From: Clostridium sp. 1001271st1 H5
GTDB taxonomy: Bacteria; Bacillota; Clostridia; Lachnospirales; Lachnospiraceae
NCBI RefSeq assembly: GCF_005845215.1
Contig: NZ_SPHO01000012.1
Span: 146,056 to 210,055 of the forward strand
Reading direction: 5' to 3'
DNA length: 64,000 bases
Made by a program: the position numbers and the translations under genes
Part shown: positions 7,755 to 17,400 of the stretch, one piece after another
How the letters are laid out: every line of letters begins with the position of its first letter
How positions within the stretch are numbered: the first letter of the stretch is position 1
The notes under the pieces: model-generated
What the model saw: the letters and a program-made list of their open reading frames with translations, nothing else
What the model was told of the DNA's origin: nothing
The model's database searches: none

Positions 7755-9362
7755 TCAGCTGTATATTTTGCGGTAATCCTTGGGGGTAATACCCACATAT
7801 TTTTTGAAAAGTTTGCTGAAGTAACGGGCATCCTGAAAGCCGACTGAATAGGCAATCTCATTGACAGAGAGATTGGAATCCTTAAGCTTGGCTTTGGCAT
7901 GTTCAATCCGGAATGAATTCAGGTAATCCACGAAGTTCTCTCCGGTTTCCTTCTTGAAAATGTTGGAGAGATAAGCGGGGTTTAAGGAAACCAATAAAGC
8001 AGCGTCCTCCAGACGGATGGAGTCGGTATAGTGTTCCTCTATATACCGGAGGACTGTCCGTACCGGGCGGGCGTTCTGGGCCTGCACTGCCTTATGGATG
8101 TTCTCAAATATATAGGAAACCGGTTCAGCTACAGCTGCTTTCAAGGCTTCAAGGGATAAGGCGTTTTCAATGGCATAATGAATCTGGTTGGAAAGATAAT
8201 CCAGTGATGGCTGGCCTTGTTCCGGGGAAATATCCATATGCATCAGCATCCGGCAGATGTCCTGCATCATGGATATGACATCAAACAGCGGGAAGAGATG
8301 CCTGGGCTTGAAAAACAGTTGATTTAAGGTGGCCATGAAATCTGCGAAATGTACAGATTCCACGGCTTTTTTAAATTGGTGGAGAAAGGCTTCCTTTTCT
8401 TCCGGCGGCAGATGGGGGACAGGGGCGGTCTTTTCCCAATACAGAATCTGGCCGCATCCGGACAGGATGCGGTAATATAATGCATCCATGGCATCCTTAT
8501 AGGAACGGCTGAAGGAGGAAATCTCCGGGTAAGCGGCGCCAACCCCGATTGTAACTTTTAAACCTGCAAAAATATCCAGCAGGTTATAGGCCCTCTGGTA
8601 GAATTCAGTGAGACAGGCCTGGAACTGGCTGTCGGACATCATGGGGTAATTGACGCCGAAGCAGATGGTGCTGTCTTCCACGCAGGAGAGTGTCTGGTAG
8701 CAGAGATTTTCCAAATCCTCATGAAACATGGAAATCAGTTTTTTATTCAGCGAGCTGATATTGTCCGGTGTGTCCGCACCCTGGTTTACAAAGTCCAGCT
8801 TGATGCAGAGGATGCGGAAAAGTCCTGGTTTGAAATCAATTCCATATTCTTCCGTCACATGCTCCAGCGTTGTGGAGGAATCCTGTATTTCCCATATAAT
8901 CCGTTTCAGAAAGAAGGATTTGCCGGGATGTTCGGTGTGGACAGCAGACAGGTCCTGGCTGCCGGAGGCAGGCTGCTGCCGCAGTTCCTCCAGTATTTTT
9001 TTTAAAGCCTGATTTAATTCGGTTTCACTGATGGGCTTTAGAATATAATCATCCACTGCGTATTTCAGCGCATTATGGGCATATTCAAACTGCTTATAGC
9101 CGCTTACAATGATGAACCGGCAGGGGATGTTGAGATACCGGGTCTGGCGAATCAGTTCGATTCCGTCCATAACAGGCATACTGATATCGGTAATCACAAT
9201 AGAAGGCCGGTGCTCCTGTATTTTCTGGAGCAGTTCCTGCCCGTTATGGGCAAAGCCTGCAAACTCCAGGTTTAATTCTTCCCAGCATATCATCTTTTTG
9301 ATAAGTTCGCATATCAGGTATTCATCATCGGCAATCAATACCTTCATTTTTTCAGTAAGCAC
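7755..9362 (-). CDS. YesN-type response regulator with AraC DNA-binding domain
   Basis: The 535-residue protein has an N-terminal receiver domain (residues about 6-125), with the acidic pair ADDE and the phospho-acceptor Asp59 in ITDISMPVMDG. A central region of about 280 residues is typical of YesN-like proteins. The C-terminal AraC/XylS domain carries two helix-turn-helix motifs, including SLNPAYLSNIFKKETG and VGFQDARYFSKLFKK. It probably activates the divergent sugar-uptake and glycosidase operon starting at 9582. I favour the GTG at 9362, preceded by AGAGGG at good distance, over the ATG at 9347, which lacks a Shine-Dalgarno. An upstream ATG at 9407 would add 15 residues. Confidence 0.9.
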   Translation of the reverse strand: MLTEKMKVLIADDEYLICELIKKMICWEELNLEFAGFAHNGQELLQKIQEHRPSIVITDISMPVMDGIELIRQTRYLNIPCRFIIVSGYKQFEYAHNALKYAVDDYILKPISETELNQALKKILEELRQQPASGSQDLSAVHTEHPGKSFFLKRIIWEIQDSSTTLEHVTEEYGIDFKPGLFRILCIKLDFVNQGADTPDNISSLNKKLISMFHEDLENLCYQTLSCVEDSTICFGVNYPMMSDSQFQACLTEFYQRAYNLLDIFAGLKVTIGVGAAYPEISSFSRSYKDAMDALYYRILSGCGQILYWEKTAPVPHLPPEEKEAFLHQFKKAVESVHFADFMATLNQLFFKPRHLFPLFDVISMMQDICRMLMHMDISPEQGQPSLDYLSNQIHYAIENALSLEALKAAVAEPVSYIFENIHKAVQAQNARPVRTVLRYIEEHYTDSIRLEDAALLVSLNPAYLSNIFKKETGENFVDYLNSFRIEHAKAKLKDSNLSVNEIAYSVGFQDARYFSKLFKKYVGITPKDYRKIYS

Positions 9363-9581
9363 AAGAATCCCTCTTTCCCTTTTGAATGTGTCAATAATAT
9401 AGCACAATGGAAAATGGGTGTCAAATAATTAGGGGGTTAAAAATGCACAAAAATATAGACCTAAAGGGACGGAAATAGAAATAATACACATATTCTAAAA
9501 ATCGGTGCATTGTGGAAAAGCGGAAAGAACCTTATGATAGGTTCCATCAAACAAAAAAAGCAGTGTGAAAGGAGAAGGAGT
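9363..9581. promoter_or_regulatory. Divergent control region between regulator and sugar-transport operons
   Basis: This AT-rich 219-bp stretch separates the leftward regulatory operon from the rightward transport operon. ATGCAC at 9443-9448 and GTGCAT at 9505-9510 form widely spaced inverted half-sites. TATTCT at 9491-9496 could be a -10 element for the rightward operon, but no good -35 lies before it. A poor -35 would suit a promoter that needs an AraC-type activator. The assignment is tentative. Confidence 0.4.
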
Positions 9582-10958
9582 ATGAAGAAACAATTACTGG
9601 CATGTATTTTGGCGGTATCCATGATGGCCGGGACCCTGGCCGGATGCGGGGGTTCCGCGCAGGAATCAGGGAACGGGACGTCCCAGGCAGCATCACAGGA
9701 TAAGCCTCAGGGAGATGCTGCGGCAGCAGACAGTCAGAACCAAAAGGGTCAGGCTGACGGAAATGAGGAGATTACCCTTACCATATGGCATATTGAGAAT
9801 GACGCGAAACGCCTGGAAGTGGTCAAGCGGTGCATTGAACGGTTTGAAGCCAGCCATCCCAACGTGAAGGTGGAGCAGGTGCCCATGGAGAATGACCCAT
9901 ATAAAACCAAGCTTACCACAGCCATGGCTGCCGGGCAGGAACCGGATATTTTCATCTCATGGGGCGGCGGATGGCTCCAGTCCTTTGTGGAGGAGGGGAA
10001 GGTTCTGGATATTGACCAGAATGTAAGGGGAATTTCAGATATTTATCATGAATCAGCGCTGTCCCTGTTTGAAATAGACGGAAAGTACTGGGCAGTGCCC
10101 TTTAGGGCCGGAGCAGCCCCGGTATACTACAACACAAAAATATATGAGGAATTGGGACTCAAGGTGCCTGAGACTGTGGACGAGCTGGAGGCAAACTGCC
10201 AGGTGCTGAAAGACAACGGCATCATTCCCTTTGCCCTGGGCAATTCCAGCCAGTGGCCCGGTGCACTTACCTTCATCTGGCTGTCTCTGAGAGAGGGCGG
10301 TTCCCAGACCTTCCTGGATGCATTTAACAGGACCGGCAACGCCACATTTGAGGATGAGAGCTTCATTAAGGCGGGGCAGAGGATTCAGGACTGGGTGAAG
10401 AAGGGGTATTATCCGGACGGCGCCAATGGAATCAACTATGATACAGGCGGTTCACGCATGCTGTTCTACAGCGGGCAGGCAGCCCATATTGTGCAGACCA
10501 ACAGTTTTGTAGCAAACTGTAAGTCCGAGCAGCCTGATTTCTATGAGAATAACCTGGGATTGTTCAACTATCCTGTCATCGAAGGAGGCAAGGGAAAGGC
10601 GGACGAAATTCTGGGTGGAGGCAATGGATATTCCATAGCCGCATCCTGTAAACATCCCCAGGAAGCCATGGAACTGGTCAAGTCCCTGACAGACCAGGAA
10701 TATGCCCAGGATATGTCCGATACAGCGGGAATCCTTACCGGAATAAAGGGAGTGGACATCAAGGACAGCAAACTGCAGCAGATGGAGGACCTTCTGGTAA
10801 ATGCATCCTATATGCAGAATTTTTATGACCAGTTCCTTCCGACGGAATTAGGTAATCTGCACAAGCAGACAACGTATGACCTTTTTGGCCTTACCACTAC
10901 GCCGGAACAGGCGGCGGCCGATATGGAAGCGCAGGCGCAGAAGGATTTGGTGAAGTAG
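9582..10958 (+). CDS. Sugar ABC transporter substrate-binding lipoprotein (CUT1 family)
   Basis: The 458-residue protein has a lipoprotein signal with lipobox LAGC (Cys about residue 22), followed by a low-complexity Ser/Gln/Gly linker and a family-1 solute-binding domain starting near ITLTIWHIEND. It should capture an oligosaccharide outside the membrane and deliver it to the two permeases downstream. The ATG at 9582 follows AAGGAGAAGGAG; longer forms starting at 9510 lack a Shine-Dalgarno. Neighbouring GH3 and GH5 glycosidases suggest a beta-linked plant oligosaccharide as ligand. No CUT1 ATPase is encoded here, as is usual for systems sharing an MsmK-type ATPase. Confidence 0.93.
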   Translation: MKKQLLACILAVSMMAGTLAGCGGSAQESGNGTSQAASQDKPQGDAAAADSQNQKGQADGNEEITLTIWHIENDAKRLEVVKRCIERFEASHPNVKVEQVPMENDPYKTKLTTAMAAGQEPDIFISWGGGWLQSFVEEGKVLDIDQNVRGISDIYHESALSLFEIDGKYWAVPFRAGAAPVYYNTKIYEELGLKVPETVDELEANCQVLKDNGIIPFALGNSSQWPGALTFIWLSLREGGSQTFLDAFNRTGNATFEDESFIKAGQRIQDWVKKGYYPDGANGINYDTGGSRMLFYSGQAAHIVQTNSFVANCKSEQPDFYENNLGLFNYPVIEGGKGKADEILGGGNGYSIAASCKHPQEAMELVKSLTDQEYAQDMSDTAGILTGIKGVDIKDSKLQQMEDLLVNASYMQNFYDQFLPTELGNLHKQTTYDLFGLTTTPEQAAADMEAQAQKDLVK

Positions 10959-10979
10959 TCATAAATTGATTTCGGTATG

Positions 10980-11005
10980 TGAGGGTGCTGCAAACAGCGC
11001 CCTCA
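10980..11005 (+). promoter_or_regulatory. Intercistronic tetraloop hairpin after the binding-protein gene
   Basis: TGAGGGTGCTG and CAGCGCCCTCA form an 11-bp stem with one wobble and a CAAA loop. No T-tract follows, so it is unlikely to be a terminator. Its position between binding-protein and permease genes fits an mRNA-stabilising element that raises the share of binding protein. Confidence 0.6.
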
Positions 11006-11039
11006 TTCCGGATAAAGCTCTGTTAAAAGGAGAAATCAT

Positions 11040-11912
11040 ATGAGCAGAAGAAATAAACATATTGGAATCATAGCGCTGTTTGTGATTCCCGCCCTGTTTT
11101 TTTACGGTACATTCAATGTGGTGGGAATTGCCAGGACATTTTTCTACAGCTTCATGGATTGGAAGGGAATCAGCGCTAACAGGACCTTCATCGGCCTTGG
11201 AAATTATATTGAGTTGCTTGGGGATTCATTTTTCTGGAATGCCATGAAGAATAACGTAATCCTGGTGATTGTATCCGTGGCAATCCAGCTTCCGGGAGCA
11301 CTGCTTCTGGCCCTGCTGATTAACCAGGAATTAAAGGGAACCCGTTTTTTCCGCACGGTATTCTTTATGCCCATGCTTCTCTCCACCGTGGCGACAGGTA
11401 TCATGTGGATACTGTTTTATGACCCATATTTCGGCCTTATGGCCAATCTCATGCAGAAGCTTGGAATGAAGAGCATTGCTTTCCTGGAGGGCAGCTCTTC
11501 CATGCCTTCCATTATGTTTGTCATATGCTGGCAGTTCATTCCCTTTTACATGATTATATTAAAGGCCGGACTGACCAATATCCCCACGGATATTTATGAG
11601 GCGGCCAAAATAGACGGTGCCAACGGGAACCAGTGTTTCTGGCGGATTACCCTGCCATTGCTTATGCCAACGCTGCGTTCTGCCGCAGTGCTGCAGCTGG
11701 TTGGTTCCCTTAAGTATTTTGACCTGTTTTATGTAATGATGGGCGGAGCGCCCAATAAGGATACAGAACTCATGGCCACATATATGTATAAGAAGGGATT
11801 TACGGAGTTCCGCATGGGGTATGCCAGCACAATTGCAGCCAGCATGTTTATCCTGTGTTTTGCCATAGCGTGTATGTTCCTGTATATCACCAGAAATAAG
11901 GAGGAGGCATAA
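11040..11912 (+). CDS. Sugar ABC transporter permease (MalF/UgpA-like)
   Basis: The 290-residue membrane protein has six predicted hydrophobic segments, the first at about residues 8-30. The CUT1 EAA loop appears as IYEAAKIDGANGNQCFWRITLPLL at about 180-203, which contacts the shared ATPase. AAAAGGAG precedes the ATG. It pairs with the second permease, which begins 1 nt after its stop codon, to form the heterodimeric channel for the sugar delivered by the upstream lipoprotein. Confidence 0.93.
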   Translation: MSRRNKHIGIIALFVIPALFFYGTFNVVGIARTFFYSFMDWKGISANRTFIGLGNYIELLGDSFFWNAMKNNVILVIVSVAIQLPGALLLALLINQELKGTRFFRTVFFMPMLLSTVATGIMWILFYDPYFGLMANLMQKLGMKSIAFLEGSSSMPSIMFVICWQFIPFYMIILKAGLTNIPTDIYEAAKIDGANGNQCFWRITLPLLMPTLRSAAVLQLVGSLKYFDLFYVMMGGAPNKDTELMATYMYKKGFTEFRMGYASTIAASMFILCFAIACMFLYITRNKEEA

Positions 11913-11913
11913 T

Positions 11914-12747
11914 ATGGGCGTATTGTTAAAAAGAAGGGTAAAGCATACGGTTCTATACATAATCAGCATTGTCATTGCCCTAATCACAGGCTTTCCTTTT
12001 CTGTTTCTGGTCATCAACAGTTTTAAAGGAATGGGAGAATACCTTACCAACATCTGGATGCTGCCCAAGGAGCCGTACCTGGGCAATTACCAGATGATTC
12101 TGAAGCCGGACTTCCTGAGGTATTTCCTCAACAGTGTGATTGTGTCCGCAATCAGCGTGTTCATCATTGTAGTGGTTTCTTCCATGATTTCCTTTACATT
12201 TGCGAGAATGCGCTACCGGGGAAAGAACCTGCTGTATTTTGTTATTATCGCGGGGATGATGATACCGGTGCATACGACCCTGATTCCCACATTTACCCTT
12301 TTGAGCAGTATTGGTCTGACGGATACCTTGACCGGTCTTGTGGGTCCCTATGTCAGCTACAACATACCCATTGCTGTGTTCATATTAACCCAGTTTTTCC
12401 AGGAGATACCGAAGGAACTGGAGGAAGCAGCCATTATTGACGGGTGCAGCATCGTGGGTACGTTTAAGAATATTATACTTCCCTTATCAGGTCCGGCCAT
12501 TTCCACGATTGTAGTGTACACATTCCTGAATATATGGAATGAGTTCATCAATGCCAATGTACTGATTACCAGCTCAGTGAAAAAGACCCTGCCATTAGGA
12601 ATACGGGAATTTTACGGTATGCAGTCCGTTAATATACCGGCGGTTCTCACCGCGATTCTGGTGGGCTCCCTTCCTGTTATCCTTCTGTACTTTTTCGCAC
12701 AGGAAAAGGTGGTGAATGGATTGACACAGGGAGCAGTCAAGGGTTAA
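11914..12747 (+). CDS. Sugar ABC transporter permease (MalG/UgpE-like)
   Basis: The 277-residue protein has six membrane segments and an EAA loop (ELEEAAIIDGCSIVGTFKN, about 167-186), typical of the second permease of CUT1 importers. GGAGGAGG overlapping the end of the upstream permease provides the ribosome-binding site, and the start lies 1 nt after the preceding stop, indicating translational coupling. The C-terminus QEKVVNGLTQGAVKG is the usual family ending. Confidence 0.93.
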   Translation: MGVLLKRRVKHTVLYIISIVIALITGFPFLFLVINSFKGMGEYLTNIWMLPKEPYLGNYQMILKPDFLRYFLNSVIVSAISVFIIVVVSSMISFTFARMRYRGKNLLYFVIIAGMMIPVHTTLIPTFTLLSSIGLTDTLTGLVGPYVSYNIPIAVFILTQFFQEIPKELEEAAIIDGCSIVGTFKNIILPLSGPAISTIVVYTFLNIWNEFINANVLITSSVKKTLPLGIREFYGMQSVNIPAVLTAILVGSLPVILLYFFAQEKVVNGLTQGAVKG

Positions 12748-12765
12748 GGAAAGGGGAAAGCAAGA

Positions 12766-14880
12766 ATGGATTTTGAAAAAAGAGCAAGGGAACTGGTGGG
12801 GCAGATGACGCTGGAGGAGAAGGCTTCCCAGCTCCGGTTTGACGCGCCGGCCATCAGCCGCCTGGGCATACCCAGATATCACTGGTGGAATGAAGGACTT
12901 CACGGAGTTGCCAGGGCTGGAACAGCTACCATGTTCCCTCAGGCCATTGGGATGGCAGCCATGTTTGATGAGGATATGATGCAGGAAATAGGCGCTGCGG
13001 TTGGTATGGAAGCCAGAGCCAAATATAATGCATATGCGGCCCGGGAGGACAGGGATATCTATAAAGGGCTTACACTCTGGTCTCCCAATGTGAATATTTT
13101 CCGTGACCCCAGATGGGGCAGAGGTCATGAGACCTTTGGGGAGGACCCGTATCTGTCCGGAAGACTGGGCGTGGGATTTATAAAAGGTGTCCAGGGGGAT
13201 GGGGAGTATCTACTGGCCGCTGCATGCGCAAAGCATTTTGCCGTGCACAGCGGTCCGGAGGAGAAACGCCACGAATTTGATGCCAGGGTCAGCCAAAAAG
13301 ACCTTTGGGAGACTTATTTACCTGCATTTGAGGCATGTGTTGAGGAGGGGAAGGTGGAAGGCGTCATGGGAGCCTACAACCGGACCAACGGGGAACCCTG
13401 CTGCGGGAGTAAAACCCTGATTCAGGACATCCTTAAGGGAAAATGGAATTTTGACGGTTATTTTGTTTCAGACTGCTGGGCAATAAAAGATTTCCATGAA
13501 AACCATCAGGTGACGGAGACAGCGGCGGAGTCGGCAGCCATGGCCTTAAAAAATGGCTGCGACATCAATTGCGGCAACACATACCTGCATATTTTAAGCG
13601 CCTGTGAAAAGGGGCTGGTATCAGAAGAGGATATTACGCAGGCAGCAGTGCACGCCCTGCGCACCAGACTTAGGCTGGGGCTGTTTGACCCTGAATGTTC
13701 ATATCACAATATTCCTTATGAAACAGTGGGATGCAGAAAGCACCGCAAGCTGGCCATTAAGGCAGCGGAGAAATCCATGGTGCTTCTTAAGAACGACAGC
13801 ATTCTGCCCCTTGACCGGAAATTGAGGAAATTGGCAGTGATTGGTCCAAATGCGGACAGCCGCTGGCCGCTGATTGCGAATTACCACGGAACAGCCCCGC
13901 GGTATGTGACGGTTCTGGAAGGGATTGAAAACCTGTTGGGAGAGGAAACGCGAATCTTCTACTCAGAAGGCTGCCATACCATGAAGGAGAAGGTGGAAAG
14001 ACTGGCCCTGCCGGGCGACCGTATAAGCGAGGCAGTGACCGCGGCAAAGGAAGCCGGGATTGCCATTGTGTGTATCGGTCTGGATGAGCGCTATGAGGGA
14101 GAACAGCAGGATTTGGGGAACCGTTTTGACGAGGCAGTGAGCATGGCGGATAAGCCTTCGCTGGATTTCCCTAAATCCCAGAGATGTATGCTTGAGGCCC
14201 TGATTGAGACGGGTATACCGCTTGTGGTGGTAAATATGTCAGGCAGCGCCATGGATTTAAAATGGCTGGCCCAGGCTGACTGTGTAAAGGCAATTCTCCA
14301 GGCATGGTATCCCGGAGCAGAAGGAGGGACTGCCGTTGCAAAGATACTTTTTGGTGAGAGCAATCCATCGGGCAGGCTGCCTGTTACGTTTTATCAGCCG
14401 GAAGATGAACTGCCGCCCTATGAAGACTACAGCATGAAGAACAGGACGTACCGGTATATGGAGGGGGAGGCGCTTTATCCCTTTGGGTTCGGTCTTTCCT
14501 ATACCAGATACAAATACAGGGACCTGGTATGTTTACCCGGTGAGGACGGAAACGTCCATGTGTCAGTTACAGTGAAAAACATCGGAAATCTGTATGGGGA
14601 AGAGGTTGTACAGGTTTATGTAAAAAATCTGGATTCCCCTCTGGCAGTCAGAAATCATTCTTTATGTGCGTTTGTGCGAGTGGGACTTGAGGCCGGACAA
14701 GAAAGGACGGTGAATGTCTGTCTGCCGGCTGCTGCTTTTTATGTGGTGGACCAGAACGGGGACAGACGTCCGGACGGCCGCCGGTTCAGTGTGTTTGCAG
14801 GGGGAAGCCAGCCGGATGCCAGAAGCTGCCGGCTGATGGATTCAGAACCCCTGGCGGCTCAGGTGGAACTGTGGCCGTAG
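12766..14880 (+). CDS. Glycoside hydrolase family 3 (beta-xylosidase/beta-glucosidase type)
   Basis: The 704-residue protein has the GH3 barrel (about 1-320), the alpha/beta sandwich (about 345-570) and a C-terminal fibronectin-III-like domain (about 590-690). Visible motifs are the N-terminal YHWWNEGLHGVAR, characteristic of the xylosidase-like GH3 branch, WSPNVNIFRDPRWGRGHETF, KHFAVHSG, and GYFVSDCWAI with the predicted nucleophile Asp236. It lacks a signal peptide, so it acts on imported oligosaccharides. It starts 18 nt after the permease. The exact glycone (xylose, glucose or arabinose) cannot be fixed from sequence. Confidence 0.92.
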   Translation: MDFEKRARELVGQMTLEEKASQLRFDAPAISRLGIPRYHWWNEGLHGVARAGTATMFPQAIGMAAMFDEDMMQEIGAAVGMEARAKYNAYAAREDRDIYKGLTLWSPNVNIFRDPRWGRGHETFGEDPYLSGRLGVGFIKGVQGDGEYLLAAACAKHFAVHSGPEEKRHEFDARVSQKDLWETYLPAFEACVEEGKVEGVMGAYNRTNGEPCCGSKTLIQDILKGKWNFDGYFVSDCWAIKDFHENHQVTETAAESAAMALKNGCDINCGNTYLHILSACEKGLVSEEDITQAAVHALRTRLRLGLFDPECSYHNIPYETVGCRKHRKLAIKAAEKSMVLLKNDSILPLDRKLRKLAVIGPNADSRWPLIANYHGTAPRYVTVLEGIENLLGEETRIFYSEGCHTMKEKVERLALPGDRISEAVTAAKEAGIAIVCIGLDERYEGEQQDLGNRFDEAVSMADKPSLDFPKSQRCMLEALIETGIPLVVVNMSGSAMDLKWLAQADCVKAILQAWYPGAEGGTAVAKILFGESNPSGRLPVTFYQPEDELPPYEDYSMKNRTYRYMEGEALYPFGFGLSYTRYKYRDLVCLPGEDGNVHVSVTVKNIGNLYGEEVVQVYVKNLDSPLAVRNHSLCAFVRVGLEAGQERTVNVCLPAAAFYVVDQNGDRRPDGRRFSVFAGGSQPDARSCRLMDSEPLAAQVELWP

Positions 14881-14908
14881 TGGGAAGAAGGGTTAAGGAG
14901 GAGAGAAT

Positions 14909-16348
14909 ATGGACTTTTTGCAAGTGAAAAATGGAAAAATTACAGACCAGTCAGGGTCAGATGTCTACCTTAGGGGAACCTGCGCAGGCGGATGGATGAA
15001 TATGGAGGATTTCATCAACGGGTATCCCGGAACAGAGAGCGGTATGAAACGGGAGATGGCAAAAGCGCTGGGAGCGGGCAAGGCTGAGTTGTTTTTTGAA
15101 ACAGTGCTGGATAATTTCCTGAATGGGGATGACATCAGATTCATCCGGGAGACAGGGGCAAATTGTATTCGTATTCCACTGAGTTACAGACATTTTGAGG
15201 ACGACATGAACCCGTTTGTGTATAAGGAAGAAGGATTCAAACGTCTGGACTGTATACTGGATGCCTGTGAGCAGGAAGGAATCTATGTAATCCTGGATAT
15301 GCATGCCCTGGCCGGCTGGCAGAACTGCCACTGGCACAGCGATAACGAGCGGGGGGCGGTCATGCTGTGGAAATACCGCCATTTCCAGGAACGAATCATT
15401 GCGCTCTGGGAGGTATTTGCCGATAGGTACAGGGACAGGAGCGTGGTGGCCGGATATGACATTATGAATGAACCGTCCACAGGCACGCCCACCGGCGAAC
15501 ATGCATATGACTTTTATGAATTCTACCAATCTGACTGGGATGCCATCAACCGGCTGTACCGTGAAATTGCAGGGGCTATAAGGAAGGTGGATAAACGGCA
15601 TATCCTTTTCCTGGAGGGTGACAATTATTCCAGGGATTTTGCCGGCCTCGACGCTCCCTTTGAGGAGAATCTGGTTTACAGCAGCCATAATTATATCCCG
15701 CCGGGGTATGGTCCGGGTAAGTATCCGGGATATTATGACGGGATTTATTGGGACAGGAACAGGCAGGAAAATGCATTCCTGGACCACCAGGGAACCCGGT
15801 ATGCCATGAAACATCATGTGCCCCTGTGGGTTGGAGAGTTCGGTTCCCAGTACCATGGGTATGAGGAGGAAATACCTGACCGGCTCAAATCCATGGAGGA
15901 CCAGCTTGACATCTACAATACATACGGCATCCACTGGACTACATGGACTTATAAGGACCCGGGAGTTATGGGGTGGGTATTCCTGAATCCGGAAAGCGAA
16001 TACATGAAAATCATCCAGCCGGTCCAGGAACAAAAGCGGATTCTCGGGGCGGAAAATTTTGTGGCTGATTACGCAGGCGTAGCGGAAGGAAGACAAAAAT
16101 CCCGTATGCTGGCTGACTATATACTGGATGTGATAGGAGAAACGCGGATTGACAAGGCCTCCAATGCATTTGTTATGAACTACGGAGTCCTGAACGGATA
16201 CGCGGGAGCCATGCTTCAGCCCGCCTATGCCAGGCGCTTTAAAGGATACGGGGAAGACAGTCTGGAACGTATTGCCGGTGCATTCAAGCTGGAGAACTGT
16301 CTGAAGAATGAGAGGTACCTGGAGTTGCTGAAGCGAATGCTGCATTGA
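14909..16348 (+). CDS. Glycoside hydrolase family 5-type beta-glycosidase
   Basis: The 479-residue protein shows GH5 / clan GH-A features. YDIMNEPS carries the predicted acid/base Glu188, WVGEFGSQ carries the predicted nucleophile Glu310, and NCIRIPLSYRHF matches the Arg-containing strand near the active site. It has no signal peptide, so it probably cleaves imported oligosaccharides. After the barrel (to about residue 375) an extra segment of about 100 residues of unknown role ends the protein. AAGGAGG precedes the ATG. Its pairing with GH3 suggests stepwise degradation of a beta-linked glucan-, mannan- or xylan-derived oligosaccharide. Confidence 0.88.
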   Translation: MDFLQVKNGKITDQSGSDVYLRGTCAGGWMNMEDFINGYPGTESGMKREMAKALGAGKAELFFETVLDNFLNGDDIRFIRETGANCIRIPLSYRHFEDDMNPFVYKEEGFKRLDCILDACEQEGIYVILDMHALAGWQNCHWHSDNERGAVMLWKYRHFQERIIALWEVFADRYRDRSVVAGYDIMNEPSTGTPTGEHAYDFYEFYQSDWDAINRLYREIAGAIRKVDKRHILFLEGDNYSRDFAGLDAPFEENLVYSSHNYIPPGYGPGKYPGYYDGIYWDRNRQENAFLDHQGTRYAMKHHVPLWVGEFGSQYHGYEEEIPDRLKSMEDQLDIYNTYGIHWTTWTYKDPGVMGWVFLNPESEYMKIIQPVQEQKRILGAENFVADYAGVAEGRQKSRMLADYILDVIGETRIDKASNAFVMNYGVLNGYAGAMLQPAYARRFKGYGEDSLERIAGAFKLENCLKNERYLELLKRMLH

Positions 16349-16434
16349 TAAAATCCCGGTTCTCTGATAAACTTAAGTTATTATCCCCGTAGACGAAGGC
16401 GCTCGGTTATTACAAATGAAAAGGGGCAGGTGTC

Positions 16435-17400
16435 ATGATGCAGAGGAAGAACATGGCTTGGAAAGAACGAATGTCGGAGTACTGGATGATTGGCCTGCTC
16501 CTTTTTCTGGTTGCGGTATTTTCGTATATTTCGCCTGTATTCGCAACCAGGGGGAATCTGTCCAACTTCCTTCGTTCCATACCGGTGCTGGGCGTCGCCA
16601 CGCTGGGCATGGCGATGCTTATGATTACAGGAGGTATTGACCTGTCATGCGGCGCCATTACAGCCTGCGCCGGGACCGCGGCGGCATATCTTGCGGTTCA
16701 TGGAGTCCATCCGGTGGTGTGCGTGGCGGCCGGTATTCTGTGCGGAGGCGCCTGGGGACTTTTAAACGGCTTTTTGATTACGCGGTTTGAGCTGAAGCCG
16801 TTTATTGTAACCGTTGGCAGCAACTACATGATTCGCGGTCTGACGCAGATGGTTACAGGCGGAATCCTTATAGGCGGGCTTCCGGCCTGGTTTTACCGCA
16901 TATCCAATACAAACCTGTTGGGCGGCATGATATATTCAAACTTTCTTATATTCCTGGTCCTGGGGGCGGCAGTGGTGCTGGTGATGAAATATACGATATT
17001 CGGCCGTTACTGCTATGCTGTTGGCTCCAGTAAGAAAGCCAGCAGTCTGGCGGGCATCCGGGTGAAACGCCATCTTCTCAAGGTGTACTTTACGGAGGGG
17101 GCTTTGGCCGGAATAGCAGGGGTCATCCTTATGTCCTATCTGAATGTGGGGGCATCCAGTGAGGCCATGGGACTGGAGGCGTATTCCATTGCCGCAGTTA
17201 TTATAGGCGGAATCCGCTTTGAAGGCGGTGCAGGAGGCGTGGAACGGGCTTTTGTAGGCCTTCTGATTATAGAGATTTTTAAAAACGGAATGGCTGTAGC
17301 CGGCCTGAACACTTACGGCCAGCAGGCAGTGACAGGACTTATGATACTGGCAGCCATTGTGATGGACTATTTTAGGAAGAAAAAGGAAGAATCTGTATGA
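16435..17400 (+). CDS. RbsC-like permease lacking a partner ATPase gene
   Basis: The 321-residue protein has about eight to ten hydrophobic segments and the CUT2 permease hallmarks TGGIDLSCG and FGRYCYAVGSSKKASSLAGI. The conserved motif near the C-terminus that reads GGTSxxGGxGGVxGT in the two intact permeases of this window (56338-56400 and 57310-57360) is GGIRFEGGAGGVERA here, so Thr-Ser and Gly-Thr are lost. No RbsA-type ATPase lies in this operon. A binding-protein gene overlaps its end by 4 nt. It may be a transporter using a distant ATPase or part of a sensor. Confidence 0.85.
   Translation: MMQRKNMAWKERMSEYWMIGLLLFLVAVFSYISPVFATRGNLSNFLRSIPVLGVATLGMAMLMITGGIDLSCGAITACAGTAAAYLAVHGVHPVVCVAAGILCGGAWGLLNGFLITRFELKPFIVTVGSNYMIRGLTQMVTGGILIGGLPAWFYRISNTNLLGGMIYSNFLIFLVLGAAVVLVMKYTIFGRYCYAVGSSKKASSLAGIRVKRHLLKVYFTEGALAGIAGVILMSYLNVGASSEAMGLEAYSIAAVIIGGIRFEGGAGGVERAFVGLLIIEIFKNGMAVAGLNTYGQQAVTGLMILAAIVMDYFRKKKEESV

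Noticed and set aside
14957..16345. A 462-codon open frame antisense to the GH5 gene
   Set aside because: It overlaps a gene with clear catalytic motifs over its whole length and shows no recognisable domain or start signal.
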